A stretch of DNA of 64,000 nucleotides from Anaerostipes rhamnosivorans (lineage in GTDB: Bacteria > Bacillota > Clostridia > Lachnospirales > Lachnospiraceae), in the NCBI RefSeq assembly GCF_005280655.1, contig NZ_CP040058.1, positions 1,340,001-1,404,000 of the forward strand, written 5' to 3'. The notes under the pieces were generated by a model that searched no databases, was not told the origin of the DNA, and was given only the letters and a program-made list of their open reading frames with translations. Below are positions 52,975 to 61,335 of this stretch, one piece after another. Made by a program: the position numbers and the translations under genes. Within the stretch, counting starts at the first letter, position 1. Each line of letters begins with the position of its first letter.

Positions 52975-53655
52975 TCAGCCCTTGTGCAGGCGGTATCCGA
53001 TGCCCCAGACGGTATCAATATATTCAAAGTCTGGTGACAGAGTCCTCATCTTATTTCTCAAATTGCTGATATGGACGTTTAACGTATTATCTTCACTGAA
53101 ATATTCGCTGTTCCAAACACTTTGAAACAGATTGGATTTTGAAAATATTTTGTCCGGATATCTCATGAGCAGTTCCAGAATCTTATATTCCTTGGCGGTC
53201 AGTGTAAGCTCCCGGCCTTTCACTTGTACCGTATGGGCCTCTACATCCAAGGTCAGTTCCTGAAATTCAAGAGCATGTTCTGGAGCTATCTGAAGCTTTG
53301 CCCTGCGCAGACTGCTCTCGATTCTTGCCAGGGTTTCTTCCAGGTCAAAGGGTTTTGTGATATAGTCATCAGCGCCCAGGCGGAGCAGATCAATTTTATT
53401 TTGAGTGGTACCTTTTGCGGAAATGACGATCACCGGAACATCAGAGCAGGAACGTATTTCTGGCAGGATCTGATCACCACTTTTATATGGGAGCATAAGA
53501 TCCAAAAGTACCAGGTCGATCTTTTGTTGTTCTAGGGTTTCCCCAATATGGCGCCCCTCCTGCTTGCAGATTGTCCTATATCCATGTTCACTTAAAAAAT
53601 CAGACAGAAGAAGACGGATTTCCTTATCATCTTCAATGATCAATATCTTAGGCAT
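52975..53655 (-). CDS. OmpR/PhoB-family response regulator
   Basis: A 226-residue regulator. The receiver domain (residues 1-~115) has ILIIEDDKEIRLLL (acidic pocket), VLLDLMLPYKSGDQ (phosphorylated Asp near 52), VIVISAKGTTQNKI and DDYITKPFDLEE (Lys). The winged-helix DNA-binding domain (~130-225) has LTLTAKEYKILELLMRYPDK and VHISNLRNKM..IDTVWGIGYRL. It should activate the downstream ABC transporter when the HK at 49581 senses a peptide. Start ATG 53655. Confidence 0.93.
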   Translation of the reverse strand: MPKILIIEDDKEIRLLLSDFLSEHGYRTICKQEGRHIGETLEQQKIDLVLLDLMLPYKSGDQILPEIRSCSDVPVIVISAKGTTQNKIDLLRLGADDYITKPFDLEETLARIESSLRRAKLQIAPEHALEFQELTLDVEAHTVQVKGRELTLTAKEYKILELLMRYPDKIFSKSNLFQSVWNSEYFSEDNTLNVHISNLRNKMRTLSPDFEYIDTVWGIGYRLHKG

Positions 53656-53820
53656 ATGCGCTACCTTGCCTTTCTGTAATTTTGATTATAGTATAACATG
53701 GGTAAATAAATCGTGGGATGAGATTTAAAGAAATATCCGCTTCTGGATTTTTAGGTTGCATATCTTGTGTTGTTTATTTAAAATATTGATAAGAAGCGAA
53801 TTCCCGGGAGGATAAAGAAT

Positions 53821-55614
53821 ATGATGAAAAGAAGAAAACAACTGATCTCCCTGCTGCTTTCCCTGATGCTTGCGGTTTCTCTGGCAGGATGCAGTCTTCC
53901 ATCCGGACAGGGTGGTACAGATCAGGCTGAGACTGCATCAGAGCAGCAGGCAAAGACCAATGTACAAAAAGAGTTTGACAAGTTTTTAAGCCGCCAGGTA
54001 AAAGAGAGCCTTTCGGACAACACACTGAATCTTCACTATCAGTTGAAGAATCCGGAAAAGTATGGAATAAAAAAGGACAAGGTTTCCATTGGGCATATTG
54101 TCCCGGGTACTGACGAAAAGGCACTGAAGGAAAACAAAAAGACGGCCTCTGAACTTGCTGAGTTTGACAGGAGCAGCCTGACAGAGGATCAGAAGCTGAC
54201 TTATGATATATTAAAGGATTATCTGGATATGCTGATTGAGGACGAAAAGTATCCTCTGTACTCCAATATCATCGGGGATGTATCCGGGCTTCAGTCCAAT
54301 CTTCCGGTGACGCTGGCTGAATATCAGTTTTATAGAAAGAAGGATATCGAGGATTATTTGGAGCTGTTAAGCCAGATCCCTGATTATTTTACAGAGGCAG
54401 GGGAATATCTGAAAGCACAGTCCAAAGCCGGCCTTTATGTGACAGATCAAACGGCAGACAATGCGGTAAAACAGATCAATGATTTTTTGAAGGAGAGCGG
54501 GAAAAAGAATATTTTAAACGCCACCTTTAAGGAGCGTATCTCTTCGTTTTCCGGGCTGAGTAAAAAGCAGAAGGCCGAATATAGCAAAAAGAATAAAAAG
54601 CTGCTCACCGGTTCTGTTTATCCTGCATTCCGGAATTTAAAAAAGACCATACTTTCCCTAAAAGGTACGGGAAAAAACAGCGGGGGCATATGCAAGCTTA
54701 AAAACGGCAAGGACTATTATCAACTGGTGCTGCGGCAGAGGACAGGGACAGCTAAGTCCATCAAGGAGCTGGAACTGAAGTTGATCCAGCGGATGCAAAG
54801 CTGTATAAAACAGATGATGCGGCTCATGGAGAATGACAAGAGCCTCCAGAAAAAGTTTTATAACTTTGACCCTGTGATGACAAATCCTAAAAAGATTTTA
54901 GCAGACTTGGAGAAGCAGGCGAAAAAGGATTATCCGCCGCTTAAAAAAGTCAATTATAAGATCAAATATGTGCCGGAAGCACTGGAGGATACCTTAAGCC
55001 CTGCCTTTTATATGGTTCCGCCTATTGATGATGAGACGGAAAATACTATTTATATCAACAAAGGTTCCACAGATAACAGCAGCCTCTACACTACGTTAGC
55101 CCATGAAGGCTATCCGGGGCATCTCTATGAGAATAATTATTTCCTCAGCACAGATCCGGATGATATACGGCTGATCTTAGATTTCCCCGGTTATTCCGAG
55201 GGATGGGCCACCTATGTGGAAATGCATGCATACGATTACGTGCCCTACGATAAATCTGTCGGAAAGTTAAAGCGGGTGAACGATGAGATGAACATGTGCC
55301 TGGGAAGTTATCTGGACATCAAAGTCAACTACAGTGGCTGGAGTCTTAGCAAGGCGAAGGATTTTATGAAGAATATGGGGTACGGTACCTCTGGTGTTGA
55401 AAATCTATATCGTCTTGTGGCGGCAGAACCCGGTTATTACCTTAAGTATTATGCAGGAGCCCTGGAGTTCCAGGAACTACGGAGCAAAGCTTCCAAGGAA
55501 CTCGGCAAGAAGTTTAAAATAAAAGAGTTTCACAAAGCCATCCTTGAAAATGGCCCGAGTAATTTTGCAACTGTGAGAAAAGCTGTTGAGGCATACATCA
55601 AAGAAAATAAGTAG
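53821..55614 (+). CDS. DUF885-family lipoprotein (putative zinc metallopeptidase)
   Basis: A 597-residue lipoprotein. The signal peptide ends in LAGC (near Cys24), and a Gln/Thr-rich linker follows. The large helical DUF885 domain contains TLAHEGYPGHLYENNYF near residue 425-442, an HExxxH-like zinc motif, and SEGWATYVEMHAYDY near 460, which carries the third ligand Glu. The family is related to M2/M3/M32-type peptidases, although few members have a known substrate. AGGA precedes ATG 53821 (or ATG 53824). It lies 20 bp upstream of rimM and may share its transcript, an unusual partner for that gene. Confidence 0.88.
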   Translation: MMKRRKQLISLLLSLMLAVSLAGCSLPSGQGGTDQAETASEQQAKTNVQKEFDKFLSRQVKESLSDNTLNLHYQLKNPEKYGIKKDKVSIGHIVPGTDEKALKENKKTASELAEFDRSSLTEDQKLTYDILKDYLDMLIEDEKYPLYSNIIGDVSGLQSNLPVTLAEYQFYRKKDIEDYLELLSQIPDYFTEAGEYLKAQSKAGLYVTDQTADNAVKQINDFLKESGKKNILNATFKERISSFSGLSKKQKAEYSKKNKKLLTGSVYPAFRNLKKTILSLKGTGKNSGGICKLKNGKDYYQLVLRQRTGTAKSIKELELKLIQRMQSCIKQMMRLMENDKSLQKKFYNFDPVMTNPKKILADLEKQAKKDYPPLKKVNYKIKYVPEALEDTLSPAFYMVPPIDDETENTIYINKGSTDNSSLYTTLAHEGYPGHLYENNYFLSTDPDDIRLILDFPGYSEGWATYVEMHAYDYVPYDKSVGKLKRVNDEMNMCLGSYLDIKVNYSGWSLSKAKDFMKNMGYGTSGVENLYRLVAAEPGYYLKYYAGALEFQELRSKASKELGKKFKIKEFHKAILENGPSNFATVRKAVEAYIKENK

Positions 55615-55634
55615 GAAGGAAGTTTATAAGATAT

Positions 55635-56147
55635 ATGGAAGATATGTTTCAGGTGGGGGCCATTGCCTCGACCCATGGTGTCCGCGGAGAGGTTAAGATC
55701 TACCCCATGACTGACGATGTAGAACGGTTTAAAGACCTAAAAGAAGTTTTGCTGGATACTGGAAAGGAAATGCGTTTGCTGCATGTGCAGTCCTGCAAAT
55801 TCTTTAAGAACCAGCCGATTTTAAAATTTCAAGAGTTTGATGATATCAATGACATCGAGCAGTATAAACGCTGCGGACTGTTTGTCACCAGGGAGAATGC
55901 GGTCAAACTCGATGAGAATGAGTTTTTTATCGCAGATATCCTGGGATTTGATGTCTACAGGGAAACTGGAGAAAAACTGGGGATATTGGACGATGTACTC
56001 CAAACTGGTGCCAATGACGTGTATGTAGTAAAAATGGAAGACGGGAAAGAAGTATTGCTTCCGGCTATCAAGGACTGTATAAAGAAGGTTTCTCTGGAAG
56101 AAAAGAGGATCGACGTTTTTGTAATGAAAGGATTGTTGGATGAATAA
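55635..56147 (+). CDS. rimM: 16S rRNA processing protein RimM
   Basis: A 170-residue RimM. The N-terminal beta-barrel has [20 protein letters not shown] (the G.HGLKGE..V signature), and the C-terminal PRC-barrel has [26 protein letters not shown] and [14 protein letters not shown]. It helps mature the 30S subunit head. It overlaps trmD by 8 bp, which is the standard rimM-trmD-rplS arrangement; rpsP, which usually precedes, is not adjacent here (a DUF885 gene is). Confidence 0.95.
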   Translation: MEDMFQVGAIASTHGVRGEVKIYPMTDDVERFKDLKEVLLDTGKEMRLLHVQSCKFFKNQPILKFQEFDDINDIEQYKRCGLFVTRENAVKLDENEFFIADILGFDVYRETGEKLGILDDVLQTGANDVYVVKMEDGKEVLLPAIKDCIKKVSLEEKRIDVFVMKGLLDE

Positions 56148-56823
56148 GTTTCATGTCTTGACCCTGTTTCCGGAAATGATTGAAAACGGATGCAATACAA
56201 GTATTTTAGGCCGTGCGGCAGAGGCAGGGCATATCAGCGTGGAAGCGGTCAATATCCGTGATTTTACCAGGGACAAGCATAAAAAGGTGGATGATTACCC
56301 ATATGGAGGGGGAGCTGGCATGGTCATGCAGGCAGAACCGATTTACCTGGCTTATCAGCATATAGAAGAAAAGATGGAAAAGAAACCAAGGGTCATTTAT
56401 GTGACCCCTCAGGGGAAAGTCTTCCACCAGGAGATGGCAAAAGAATTTGCAAAGGAAGAAGAACTTGTCTTTTTATGCGGCCACTATGAAGGCGTGGATG
56501 AGCGGGTGTTAGAGGAAATCGTCACAGATTATGTCTCCATCGGGGACTATGTCTTGACTGGCGGGGAACTTCCGGCCATGGTGATGATTGATGCGATTTC
56601 AAGGCTGGTCCCGGGAGTGCTCAACAACGGTGAGTCGGCAGAGTATGAGTCCTTTGAAAACGGGATGCTGGAATATCCCCAGTATACCAGGCCACCGGAG
56701 TTCCTCGGCAGAAAAGTACCTGAGGTGTTGCTTTCCGGGCACCATGCAAAGATTGAAGAATGGAGAAAAGAACAGTCTTATCGGAGGACGAAGGAGAGAA
56801 GGCCGGATCTGCTCATAAAATAG
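56140..56823 (+). CDS. trmD: tRNA (guanine-N1)-methyltransferase
   Basis: A 227-residue Trm[15 protein letters not shown] at the N terminus, [17 protein letters not shown] near residue 48-64, the trefoil-knot SAM site [13 protein letters not shown] near 108-120 and [15 protein letters not shown] near 130-145 are all conserved. It methylates G37 of tRNAs. Start ATG 56140 lies inside the rimM end. A promoter for rplS follows the stop codon, so L19 is partly independent. Confidence 0.96.
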   Translation: MNKFHVLTLFPEMIENGCNTSILGRAAEAGHISVEAVNIRDFTRDKHKKVDDYPYGGGAGMVMQAEPIYLAYQHIEEKMEKKPRVIYVTPQGKVFHQEMAKEFAKEEELVFLCGHYEGVDERVLEEIVTDYVSIGDYVLTGGELPAMVMIDAISRLVPGVLNNGESAEYESFENGMLEYPQYTRPPEFLGRKVPEVLLSGHHAKIEEWRKEQSYRRTKERRPDLLIK

Positions 56824-56833
56824 AAAAAAATCC

Positions 56834-56862
56834 TTGCAAAGAAAACGCTGATATGCTATCAT
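56834..56862 (+). promoter_or_regulatory. promoter of rplS
   Basis: TTGCAA (56834-56839), a 17-nt spacer and TATCAT (56857-56862). The ~70-nt leader to the start codon may fold, but I could not confirm a known L19 leader structure. Confidence 0.75.
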
Positions 56863-56941
56863 ATAGCAGTTGTTATAAATAGGATGGTCCTCTGTTACGG
56901 AAGGTATTAAGAACATCTAAAATGATTTGAGGAGGAACAAC

Positions 56942-57283
56942 ATGAACGATATCATTAAAAGCATCGAAGATGCACAGTTAAAAGAAGTTGCAGATTTCAG
57001 AACAGGTGATACTGTAAAAGTATACGGAAAAGTAAAAGAAGGAAACCGTGAGAGAATCCAGGTATTTGAGGGAACTGTCATCAAAAGACAGAACGGCGGA
57101 GCCCGTGAGACATTTACTGTCCGCAAGAATTCCAGCGGTATCGGCGTAGAAAAAACATGGCCTGTACATTCTCCGATCATCGAAAAGATCGAAGTAGTGC
57201 GCAAAGGTAAGGTTAGACGCGCGAAGTTATACTACTTACGTGACCGTGTAGGTAAAGCTGCGAAAGTAAAAGAAAGAGTATAG
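56942..57283 (+). CDS. rplS: 50S ribosomal protein L19
   Basis: A 113-residue L19. [60 protein letters not shown] and [20 protein letters not shown] cover the whole conserved protein. It sits at the 30S-50S interface. I chose ATG 56942 ([10 protein letters not shown]) behind GAGGAGG; the upstream in-frame ATG lies within the binding site. Its own promoter and terminator make it a single-gene unit. Confidence 0.97.
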   Translation: MNDIIKSIEDAQLKEVADFRTGDTVKVYGKVKEGNRERIQVFEGTVIKRQNGGARETFTVRKNSSGIGVEKTWPVHSPIIEKIEVVRKGKVRRAKLYYLRDRVGKAAKVKERV

Positions 57284-57310
57284 TCTGTCCGATTCAGGGA
57301 AAAGACAAAC

Positions 57311-57339
57311 AGGGACGAGCCGGAGCTTGTCCCTATTTT
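57311..57339 (+). terminator. terminator after rplS
   Basis: AGGGACGAGC pairs with GCTTGTCCCT (one G-T pair) around CGGA, followed by ATTTTA. Confidence 0.8.
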
Positions 57340-57419
57340 ATTCCATAGGAAAGTTCTGCGAACCTCCCTATGGAATAAAATAGACCTGCGGGCATTATGC
57401 ACACAAATGCGTATAGAAA
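57338..57419 (+). repeat. 82-bp structured intergenic repeat, copy B
   Basis: Gap-free counterpart of 33916-33997, again directly after a terminator and directly upstream of a gene (lepB). The outer stem TTATTCCATAGG/CCTATGGAATAA preserves pairing despite two double changes relative to copy A, and an inner stem GTTC/GAAC closes the loop. The 3' part TTATGCACACAAAT is unchanged. Confidence 0.75.
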
Positions 57420-57432
57420 GGATGTGAGGTCT

Positions 57433-57984
57433 GTGAGTGGTTATACGGTAACGTATCAGATGAGAAAGAAAAAAAGACAGAGACGGGATAAGATCGTGGC
57501 CTATCTGCTGGCTTTTGTGGCCGTTATTTTTGCCGCATTTTTAATTGTTCGATTTCTCTGTGCCAGCTATACGGTCCAGGGAGATTCCATGCTTCCCACA
57601 TATCAGAGCGGGGAAAAAAGGCTTGTGAACCGCCTGATTTATAAAGTGAAAAGTCCGTCGCGATATGATATAATATTGTTCGAATCCGAAGATGAAAATA
57701 ACCGGCAGTATTATGTAAAGAGAGTCATCGGGCTTCCTGGTGAGACGGTAACGATCAAGAATGGAGACGTTTACGTGGACGGCAGAAAAGCCAGAAGCTT
57801 CGGAACAGAAAAGATCCTGTCCCCGGGACTGGCGGCCGACGGTGTGAAACTTTCCAAGAATCAATATTTTGTTATAGGAGATAATTACAATAACAGCGAA
57901 GATTCCAGAAGTGCTGTTGTGGGAAATGTAAAGAAGACACAGATTATAGGTAAGGTCGGCATGAAGTATTGGCCTTTTGGATAA
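57433..57984 (+). CDS. lepB: type I signal peptidase (first copy)
   Basis: A 183-residue membrane-anchored signal peptidase. A basic N terminus and one membrane segment (residues ~25-45) are followed by TVQGDSMLPTY (catalytic Ser), YYVKRVIGLPGE (catalytic Lys) and VIGDNYNNSEDSR (conserved GDN box). It removes signal peptides of exported proteins on the outer face of the membrane. The start is uncertain: no ATG has a ribosome binding site, and I chose GTG 57433 downstream of GGATGTGAGG; ATG 57460 is the next in-frame Met codon. The repeat element lies just before. Confidence 0.88.
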   Translation: MSGYTVTYQMRKKKRQRRDKIVAYLLAFVAVIFAAFLIVRFLCASYTVQGDSMLPTYQSGEKRLVNRLIYKVKSPSRYDIILFESEDENNRQYYVKRVIGLPGETVTIKNGDVYVDGRKARSFGTEKILSPGLAADGVKLSKNQYFVIGDNYNNSEDSRSAVVGNVKKTQIIGKVGMKYWPFG

Positions 57985-57997
57985 AGAAGGAGGATCT

Positions 57998-58852
57998 ATG
58001 CAGTTTCAATGGTACCCAGGTCATATGACCAAGGCAAAGAGAATGATGCAGGAAAATATCAAGCTGATCGATATTGTGATCGAATTGGTAGATGCCAGGA
58101 TCCCATTTGGCAGCAGAAATCCTGATATTGACCAGCTGGCCCAGAACAAGTCCAGGCTGATACTGCTGAACAAGACAGATCTTGCAGACAGCAGAAAAAC
58201 AGAACTGTGGGAGCAGTACTTCAAAGAGAAGGGCTTTTTCGTTGGAAAAGTCAATTCTCAGAAAGGAACAGGCGTCAAGGCGGTCCAGGGGATTGTTATG
58301 GAAGCCTGCAAGGATAAGATTGAGAGGGACCGGAAAAGAGGAATCAAGAACCGCCCCATCCGTGCGATGATCGCAGGGATCCCTAATGTTGGAAAGTCTA
58401 CTTTTATCAACAGTCTGGTGGGAAAAGCCTGCACTAAGACGGGAAATAAACCGGGAGTGACCAAAGGAAAGCAGTGGATCAAGCTGAACAAGAACATTGA
58501 ACTTTTGGACACGCCGGGAATCTTATGGCCCAAGTTTGAAGACCAGACCGTAGGCCTTCATCTGGCACTGATCGGTTCCATCAAGGAAGAGATTTTGAAC
58601 AGGGAAGAGATGGCCATGGAACTGATTCCGTTTTTGGTGAAAGAATATCCGGGGATTTTAGCCGGCCGCTACCAAGTGGACGAGGAGAGCAATACATTAA
58701 AGATTTTAGAACAGATCGCAGAGAACCGTCACTGCAAAGAAAAAGGGAATCAGCTGGACTATGAGAAGGCTGCACATATTCTGCTGGAAGAGTACAGGAA
58801 TGGAAAGCTTGGTAAGATCTCGCTGGAAGTTCCCGCTGACTATGAGGAGTAA
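57998..58852 (+). CDS. rbgA: ribosome biogenesis GTPase YlqF/RbgA
   Basis: A 284-residue circularly permuted GTPase. FQWYPGHMTKAKRMMQ at the N terminus is the RbgA signature, then DIVIELVDARIPFGSRNPD; G4 LLNKTDL near residue 58 precedes G1 GIPNVGKSTFINSL near 123-136 and G3 LLDTPGILWP. The C-terminal helical domain is present. It acts late in 50S assembly. I chose ATG 57998 (MQFQWYPG) behind AAGGAGG. It lies between two signal peptidase genes, as in many Firmicutes. Confidence 0.95.
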   Translation: MQFQWYPGHMTKAKRMMQENIKLIDIVIELVDARIPFGSRNPDIDQLAQNKSRLILLNKTDLADSRKTELWEQYFKEKGFFVGKVNSQKGTGVKAVQGIVMEACKDKIERDRKRGIKNRPIRAMIAGIPNVGKSTFINSLVGKACTKTGNKPGVTKGKQWIKLNKNIELLDTPGILWPKFEDQTVGLHLALIGSIKEEILNREEMAMELIPFLVKEYPGILAGRYQVDEESNTLKILEQIAENRHCKEKGNQLDYEKAAHILLEEYRNGKLGKISLEVPADYEE

Positions 58853-58860
58853 TCAATCAC

Positions 58861-59415
58861 ATGCCGTTTCGAACAAGGCGCAGGGCGCACCGTTTTTATT
58901 CTGAATTATTTTTTTGGGCCTCCACTGTGGTGATCGCAGTTTTTGTATCTTTTGTGGTCATTACTTTTGTGGGGGAAAGAACTGGGGTTTCTGGTTATTC
59001 CATGGAGCCTACTTTGAAGGATAAAGACAGCGTGCTGGTGGATAAGATCACGTACCGTTTTCGGGATCCGGAGCGGTTTGAGGTGGTGGTGTTCCCCAAT
59101 CCTGCCGACAGAAAAGAAACGCTGGTAAAGAGAGTGATCGGGCTGCCGGGGGAGACGGTGGAGATCCGAAGTGAACAAGTGTATGTCAACGGACAGAAGG
59201 TCTCCCATGATTACTCCAAAGACCATATGACACTTCCTATCAACGTAGAGGGGAGTATCACATTAAAAGACGATGAATATTTTGTTCTTGGAGATAACAG
59301 AAACAACAGCATGGACAGCAGAGATATCCGTGTGGGGCCCATATACAGGAAAGAGATTAAGGGGAGAGTTATCTTCCGTCTGTTTCCAATCGGGCATGCG
59401 GGAAGAATCCGCTAG
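58861..59415 (+). CDS. lepB: type I signal peptidase (second copy)
   Basis: A 184-residue signal peptidase. A basic N terminus and one membrane segment (residues ~15-37) are followed by GVSGYSMEPTLKDKD (catalytic Ser), TLVKRVIGLPGE (catalytic Lys) and VLGDNRNNSMDSRD. It is more canonical than the first copy (GDNRNNSMDSR), so the two may have different substrates or timing. It starts 8 bp after rbgA; AGGAGT at the rbgA end serves as the binding site. Confidence 0.93.
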   Translation: MPFRTRRRAHRFYSELFFWASTVVIAVFVSFVVITFVGERTGVSGYSMEPTLKDKDSVLVDKITYRFRDPERFEVVVFPNPADRKETLVKRVIGLPGETVEIRSEQVYVNGQKVSHDYSKDHMTLPINVEGSITLKDDEYFVLGDNRNNSMDSRDIRVGPIYRKEIKGRVIFRLFPIGHAGRIR

Positions 59416-59426
59416 ACGAGGTACTT

Positions 59427-60074
59427 ATGACGAAACAGGAAGAAAAACGATTAGAAAAGTTAAACGCAGAGAAGGAACGTATGCATGGGATGTTTTTCTA
59501 TGAAAGGGAATACGGAAGCTTCTCCCATATATGCGGTATTGACGAAGTGGGCCGGGGGCCGTTTGCAGGGCCGGTGGTTGCCGCGGCGGTCATCCTTCCG
59601 AAGGACTGTGATATTTTATATTTGAATGATTCCAAGAAAGTTTCTGCAAAAAAGAGAGAAGCTTTGTATGATGAGATATACGAAAAAGCTGTTGCGGTGG
59701 GGATCGGTATGGTATCGGAAAAGGTGATCGATGAGATCAACATCTTAAATGCAACCTATGAAGCTATGATGATGGCTGTGTCAAAGCTTTCTGTTGTACC
59801 GGATCTTTTATTGAATGACGCAGTCACAATTCCGGGAATTGACATAGAACAGGTGCCGATCATCAAGGGAGACGCAAAGAGCGCTTCCATCGCTGCGGCA
59901 AGTATTGTGGCAAAGGTGACCAGAGACCGGATGATGGAAGAGTACGACCAGATCTATCCCCAGTACCAGTTTGCGAAAAATAAAGGGTATGGAACAAAAG
60001 CCCACATTGAGGCAATCAAGGAATCCGGGATCTGTGACCTTCACCGGAGGACATTTGTTAGGAAGTACATATGA
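59427..60074 (+). CDS. rnhB: ribonuclease HII
   Basis: A 215-residue RNase HII. ICGIDEVGRGPFAGPVVAAA near residue 34-52 supplies the first acidic residues (DE), LLNDAVTIPG and IKGDAKSASIAAASIVAKVTRD the conserved KGD and AS.IAKV.RD parts, and YDQIYPQYQFAKNKGYGT and HRRTF the C-terminal signatures. It cuts RNA in RNA-DNA hybrids, including single ribonucleotides in DNA. The next gene overlaps its stop by 4 bp. Confidence 0.96.
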   Translation: MTKQEEKRLEKLNAEKERMHGMFFYEREYGSFSHICGIDEVGRGPFAGPVVAAAVILPKDCDILYLNDSKKVSAKKREALYDEIYEKAVAVGIGMVSEKVIDEINILNATYEAMMMAVSKLSVVPDLLLNDAVTIPGIDIEQVPIIKGDAKSASIAAASIVAKVTRDRMMEEYDQIYPQYQFAKNKGYGTKAHIEAIKESGICDLHRRTFVRKYI

Positions 60075-60412
60075 GAAATCAGAGAAAAACCGGGATGGAG
60101 AAGGAAGAAACTGCGTGCCGGTTTTTGGTGTCCCAGGGTTACGAAGTACTGGAGAGGAATTTTTATTCCCATTTTGGGGAGATTGACATTGTCGCCAGAG
60201 ACGGGGAATATCTCGTGTTTGTAGAAGTGAAGTACAGGAAAAATGCGGCATACGGATATCCTTTGGAGGCAGTCAATGGTGCAAAACAGCAGAAGATCCG
60301 CAAAACCGCGGAGTATTATCTATACCGGCACAACTTGTTTTCGGTGCCGGCAAGGTTTGATGTGGTAGAAATCTTAGGAAAGAAGATCAGGGTGATAAAA
60401 AATGCATTTTAA
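60071..60412 (+). CDS. UPF0102 family protein YraN
   Basis: A 113-residue nuclease-like protein. GMEKEETACRFLVSQGYEVLERNF, FGEIDIVARDGEYLVFVEVKYR (the E/D-x-D...ExK endonuclease-like core) and YPLEAVNGAKQQKIRKTAEYYL match the YraN/UPF0102 family. The role is not well defined; the gene usually follows rnhB, as here. ATG 60071 overlaps the rnhB stop by 4 bp. An internal ATG at 60095 is an alternative start. Confidence 0.9.
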   Translation: MRNQRKTGMEKEETACRFLVSQGYEVLERNFYSHFGEIDIVARDGEYLVFVEVKYRKNAAYGYPLEAVNGAKQQKIRKTAEYYLYRHNLFSVPARFDVVEILGKKIRVIKNAF

Positions 60413-61220
60413 GAAGTCAAACGAAAATCATTCCACAAAACTGAACGAAGGGAAGGTTCCATATCTGACATTCAGTAAGCTCAGCCGGGCAGGAGTCGTC
60501 CATGGCTTTTCCACCAGAGAGGGCGGAGTCAGCGAAGGGATGTTCTCATCCATGAATTTGAGCTATACAAGAGGAGACGATGAGGCGGCAGTAGATGAAA
60601 ATTTCCGCAGGATCGGAGAGGCTGTCGGCTTCGACCACACAAAGCTTGTGTTTTCAAACCAGGTTCATGATACCCGGATCAAAAGAGTCGGAAAGGATGA
60701 CTGCGGTAAGATCATGACGGGCATGGACGGGCTGGTGACAAATGTACCTGGTGTTCCTTTGTATACCGGGTATGCGGACTGTGTGCCGTTGTTTTTCTTT
60801 GATCCAGAGAAAAAGGTGGCAGCCCTGGCCCATTCCGGATGGAAGGGAACGGTTGGAAGGATCGGCGCTAAGATGGTCAAAAATATGCAGGGCGGATATG
60901 GATGCCGTCCGGAGGATATCGTAGCAGCTGTGGGACCGTCCATCTGTAGAGACTGTTATGAGGTCAGTGAGGACGTGGCGGAACAGTTTATAAAAGAGTT
61001 TTCCGGGCATCCAAAAGAGGAATTCATGGATGAAAAGGGAAACGGAAAGTATCAGCTGGATCTCTGGAAAGCGAATGAGATCATTTTAACAGAAGCAGGA
61101 ATCTTAAAGGAACATCTGGATATCACTGACCTGTGTACCTGCTGTAACAGTGAGTATTTGTTTTCACACCGGGCGACCAAAGGACGGCGTGGAAATTTAG
61201 GGGCATTCATTGTGCTTTGA
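60402..61220 (+). CDS. pgeF: purine nucleoside phosphorylase/laccase-domain protein (YfiH/PgeF)
   Basis: A 272-residue multicopper-like PgeF. VHGFSTREGGVSEGMFSSMN near residue 31-50, FSNQVHDTRI (zinc His), YTGYADCVPLFFFD (Cys ligand near 126) and ALAHSGWKGTVGRI (His near 145), then AVGPSICRDCYEV. Enzymes of this family act as adenosine deaminase/purine phosphorylase or edit peptidoglycan precursors. It overlaps yraN by 11 bp. The ending RRGNLGAFIVL is the normal C terminus. Confidence 0.92.
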   Translation: MHFKKSNENHSTKLNEGKVPYLTFSKLSRAGVVHGFSTREGGVSEGMFSSMNLSYTRGDDEAAVDENFRRIGEAVGFDHTKLVFSNQVHDTRIKRVGKDDCGKIMTGMDGLVTNVPGVPLYTGYADCVPLFFFDPEKKVAALAHSGWKGTVGRIGAKMVKNMQGGYGCRPEDIVAAVGPSICRDCYEVSEDVAEQFIKEFSGHPKEEFMDEKGNGKYQLDLWKANEIILTEAGILKEHLDITDLCTCCNSEYLFSHRATKGRRGNLGAFIVL

Positions 61221-61335
61221 ATATGATATAATGGGCACAGAGTAGTGATCATATTATCTTTACAACTGGGGAAGATTATTTTATAATCAAACGGAAGTTT
61301 TAGGAAGAAAGATTCCATACAGAGAGGAAATAAAT

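Noticed and set aside
56863..56941. Known L19 leader structure in front of rplS
   Set aside because: The leader is the right length, but I could not recognise the conserved elements with confidence.
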